Source of the DNA: Bacteroidia bacterium
GTDB taxonomy: Bacteria > Bacteroidota > Bacteroidia > Chitinophagales > Saprospiraceae
Reading direction: 5' to 3'
Length of the DNA: 6,677 nucleotides
NCBI GenBank assembly: GCA_030431945.1
Contig: JAUIIF010000255.1
Span: 1-6,677 of the forward strand
How positions within the stretch are numbered: the first letter of the stretch is position 1; every line of letters starts with the position of its first letter. The notes under the pieces were generated by a model. It was not told the DNA's origin and ran no database searches. It saw only the letters and a list, made by a program, of their open reading frames with translations. The position numbers and the translations under genes are program-made. Shown here piece by piece: positions 6,037 through 6,677 of the stretch.

Positions 6037-6677
6037 ATGTCCTTACGTAAACTATCCCTTCTTCTGCTCCTGATTTGCGGCTCCGCAGCACTACGCGCCA
6101 GTACGATGCTGATCCCAATGGACGATTCCCAGACGGACCATCTCAAGGCCTACGGTATTGCTTACTGGGTACTGAGTAACCAGGTTGACGCCTGGTGGCT
6201 GCTCAATTACCGGGGCGGCAGCTTCGCCTTTACCCACAGCCGCGCCTTTGAGCGCGAGTGCCTTACCCGGGGCGTTAAGTATGAAGTGATTCCGGACGCC
6301 AAGTTCAATGCCATCCTTGCGGATATTGCAAACCCGGAGAAGAACATGGATGCCATGAAGTTGGAAAAGGCCCCCAAAATTGCCGTTTACACCCCCGAGT
6401 ACAACTTCCGGGAAGGAACCAAAGTACAACCCTGGGATGACGCCGTAACGCTGGTACTTTCCTACGCAGAAATCCCGTACGAGACGGTGTACGACAACGA
6501 AGTCCTCGGCGACCGGCTTGCGGAGTACGACTGGCTGCACCTGCACCACGAGGATTTTACCGGGCAATTCGGCCGGTTTTACCGTAGTTTTCATACCGCT
6601 CCCTGGTACCGCCGGCAAGTAGAATACCAGGAAAACCTGGCGGCAGAAAACGGCTACGAAAAAGTAAGTCAGCTGAA
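6037..6677 (+). CDS. Secreted 'asparagine synthetase B'-named Bacteroidota protein (3' truncated)
   Basis: The N-terminal 213 residues of a protein that databases of this phylum usually label asparagine synthetase B; the frame runs off the right edge. It starts with a clear Sec signal peptide (MSLRKLSLLLLLICGSAALRA, cleavage likely before STMLIPMDD), so it is exported. The mature sequence carries the conserved family stretch: LIPMDDSQTDHLKAYG, VDAWWLLNYRGGSF, ECLTRGVKYEVIPD, NPEKNMDAMKLEKAPKIAVYTP, PWDDAVTLVLSYAEIPYETVYD, YDWLHLHHEDFTGQFG and, at the edge, the start of the KVSQL segment. Full-length members are about 420 residues, so about half is present. There is no catalytic Cys after the initiator Met and no visible PP-loop, so a true glutamine-dependent asparagine synthetase role is unlikely; the actual function is unknown. 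The start lies behind an A-rich leader (CCCAAAAT) without Shine-Dalgarno. Confidence 0.9.
   Translation, partial: MSLRKLSLLLLLICGSAALRASTMLIPMDDSQTDHLKAYGIAYWVLSNQVDAWWLLNYRGGSFAFTHSRAFERECLTRGVKYEVIPDAKFNAILADIANPEKNMDAMKLEKAPKIAVYTPEYNFREGTKVQPWDDAVTLVLSYAEIPYETVYDNEVLGDRLAEYDWLHLHHEDFTGQFGRFYRSFHTAPWYRRQVEYQENLAAENGYEKVSQL

Overview
The window reads as a chromosomal segment from a member of the Bacteroidota, probably a Saprospiria/Lewinella-like marine lineage. The phylum call rests on a DUF4837 lipoprotein and a secreted 'asparagine synthetase B'-named protein, both families I know essentially from this phylum. It is supported by start codons without Shine-Dalgarno sequences, A/T-rich leaders, and two perfect matches to the Bacteroidota -7 promoter element TAnnTTTG. 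The genus-level guess is weaker inference.

Layout, left to right. (1) 1-799 (+): a MoxR-type AAA+ ATPase cut by the window edge inside its Walker A loop. (2) 794-1010: an array of CTTTTAGAC units, seven rightward and at least four leftward, including a perfect 22-bp inverted repeat. The first unit supplies the ATPase stop codon. (3) 1094-2173 (+): a DUF4837 lipoprotein. (4) 2224-2661 (-): a small cytoplasmic FKBP prolyl isomerase, convergent with DUF4837 and bracketed by about 25-bp near-perfect inverted repeats. (5) 2904-3437 (-): a small outer-membrane beta-barrel protein with a good promoter upstream and a strong intrinsic terminator downstream. (6) 3829-5121 (+): a compact Pif1/RecD-like superfamily 1 DNA helicase. 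(7) 5122-6036: about 915 bp without a convincing protein gene but rich in hairpins, with a 14-bp long-range inverted repeat and a doubtful 37-residue Cys-rich ORF. (8) 6037 to the end (+): the N-terminal half of the secreted protein usually named asparagine synthetase B, although it lacks the hallmarks of that enzyme.

The genes do not form one pathway. They look like separate transcription units (+, +, -, -, +, +) with generous intergenic space. A loose theme is the cell envelope: a MoxR chaperone, a lipoprotein, a beta-barrel and a secreted protein. No CRISPR array, transposase, phage gene, tRNA or rRNA is visible. The most unusual content is between the genes: the CTTTTAGAC array, the inverted repeats around the FKBP gene, and the structured 5122-6036 stretch.
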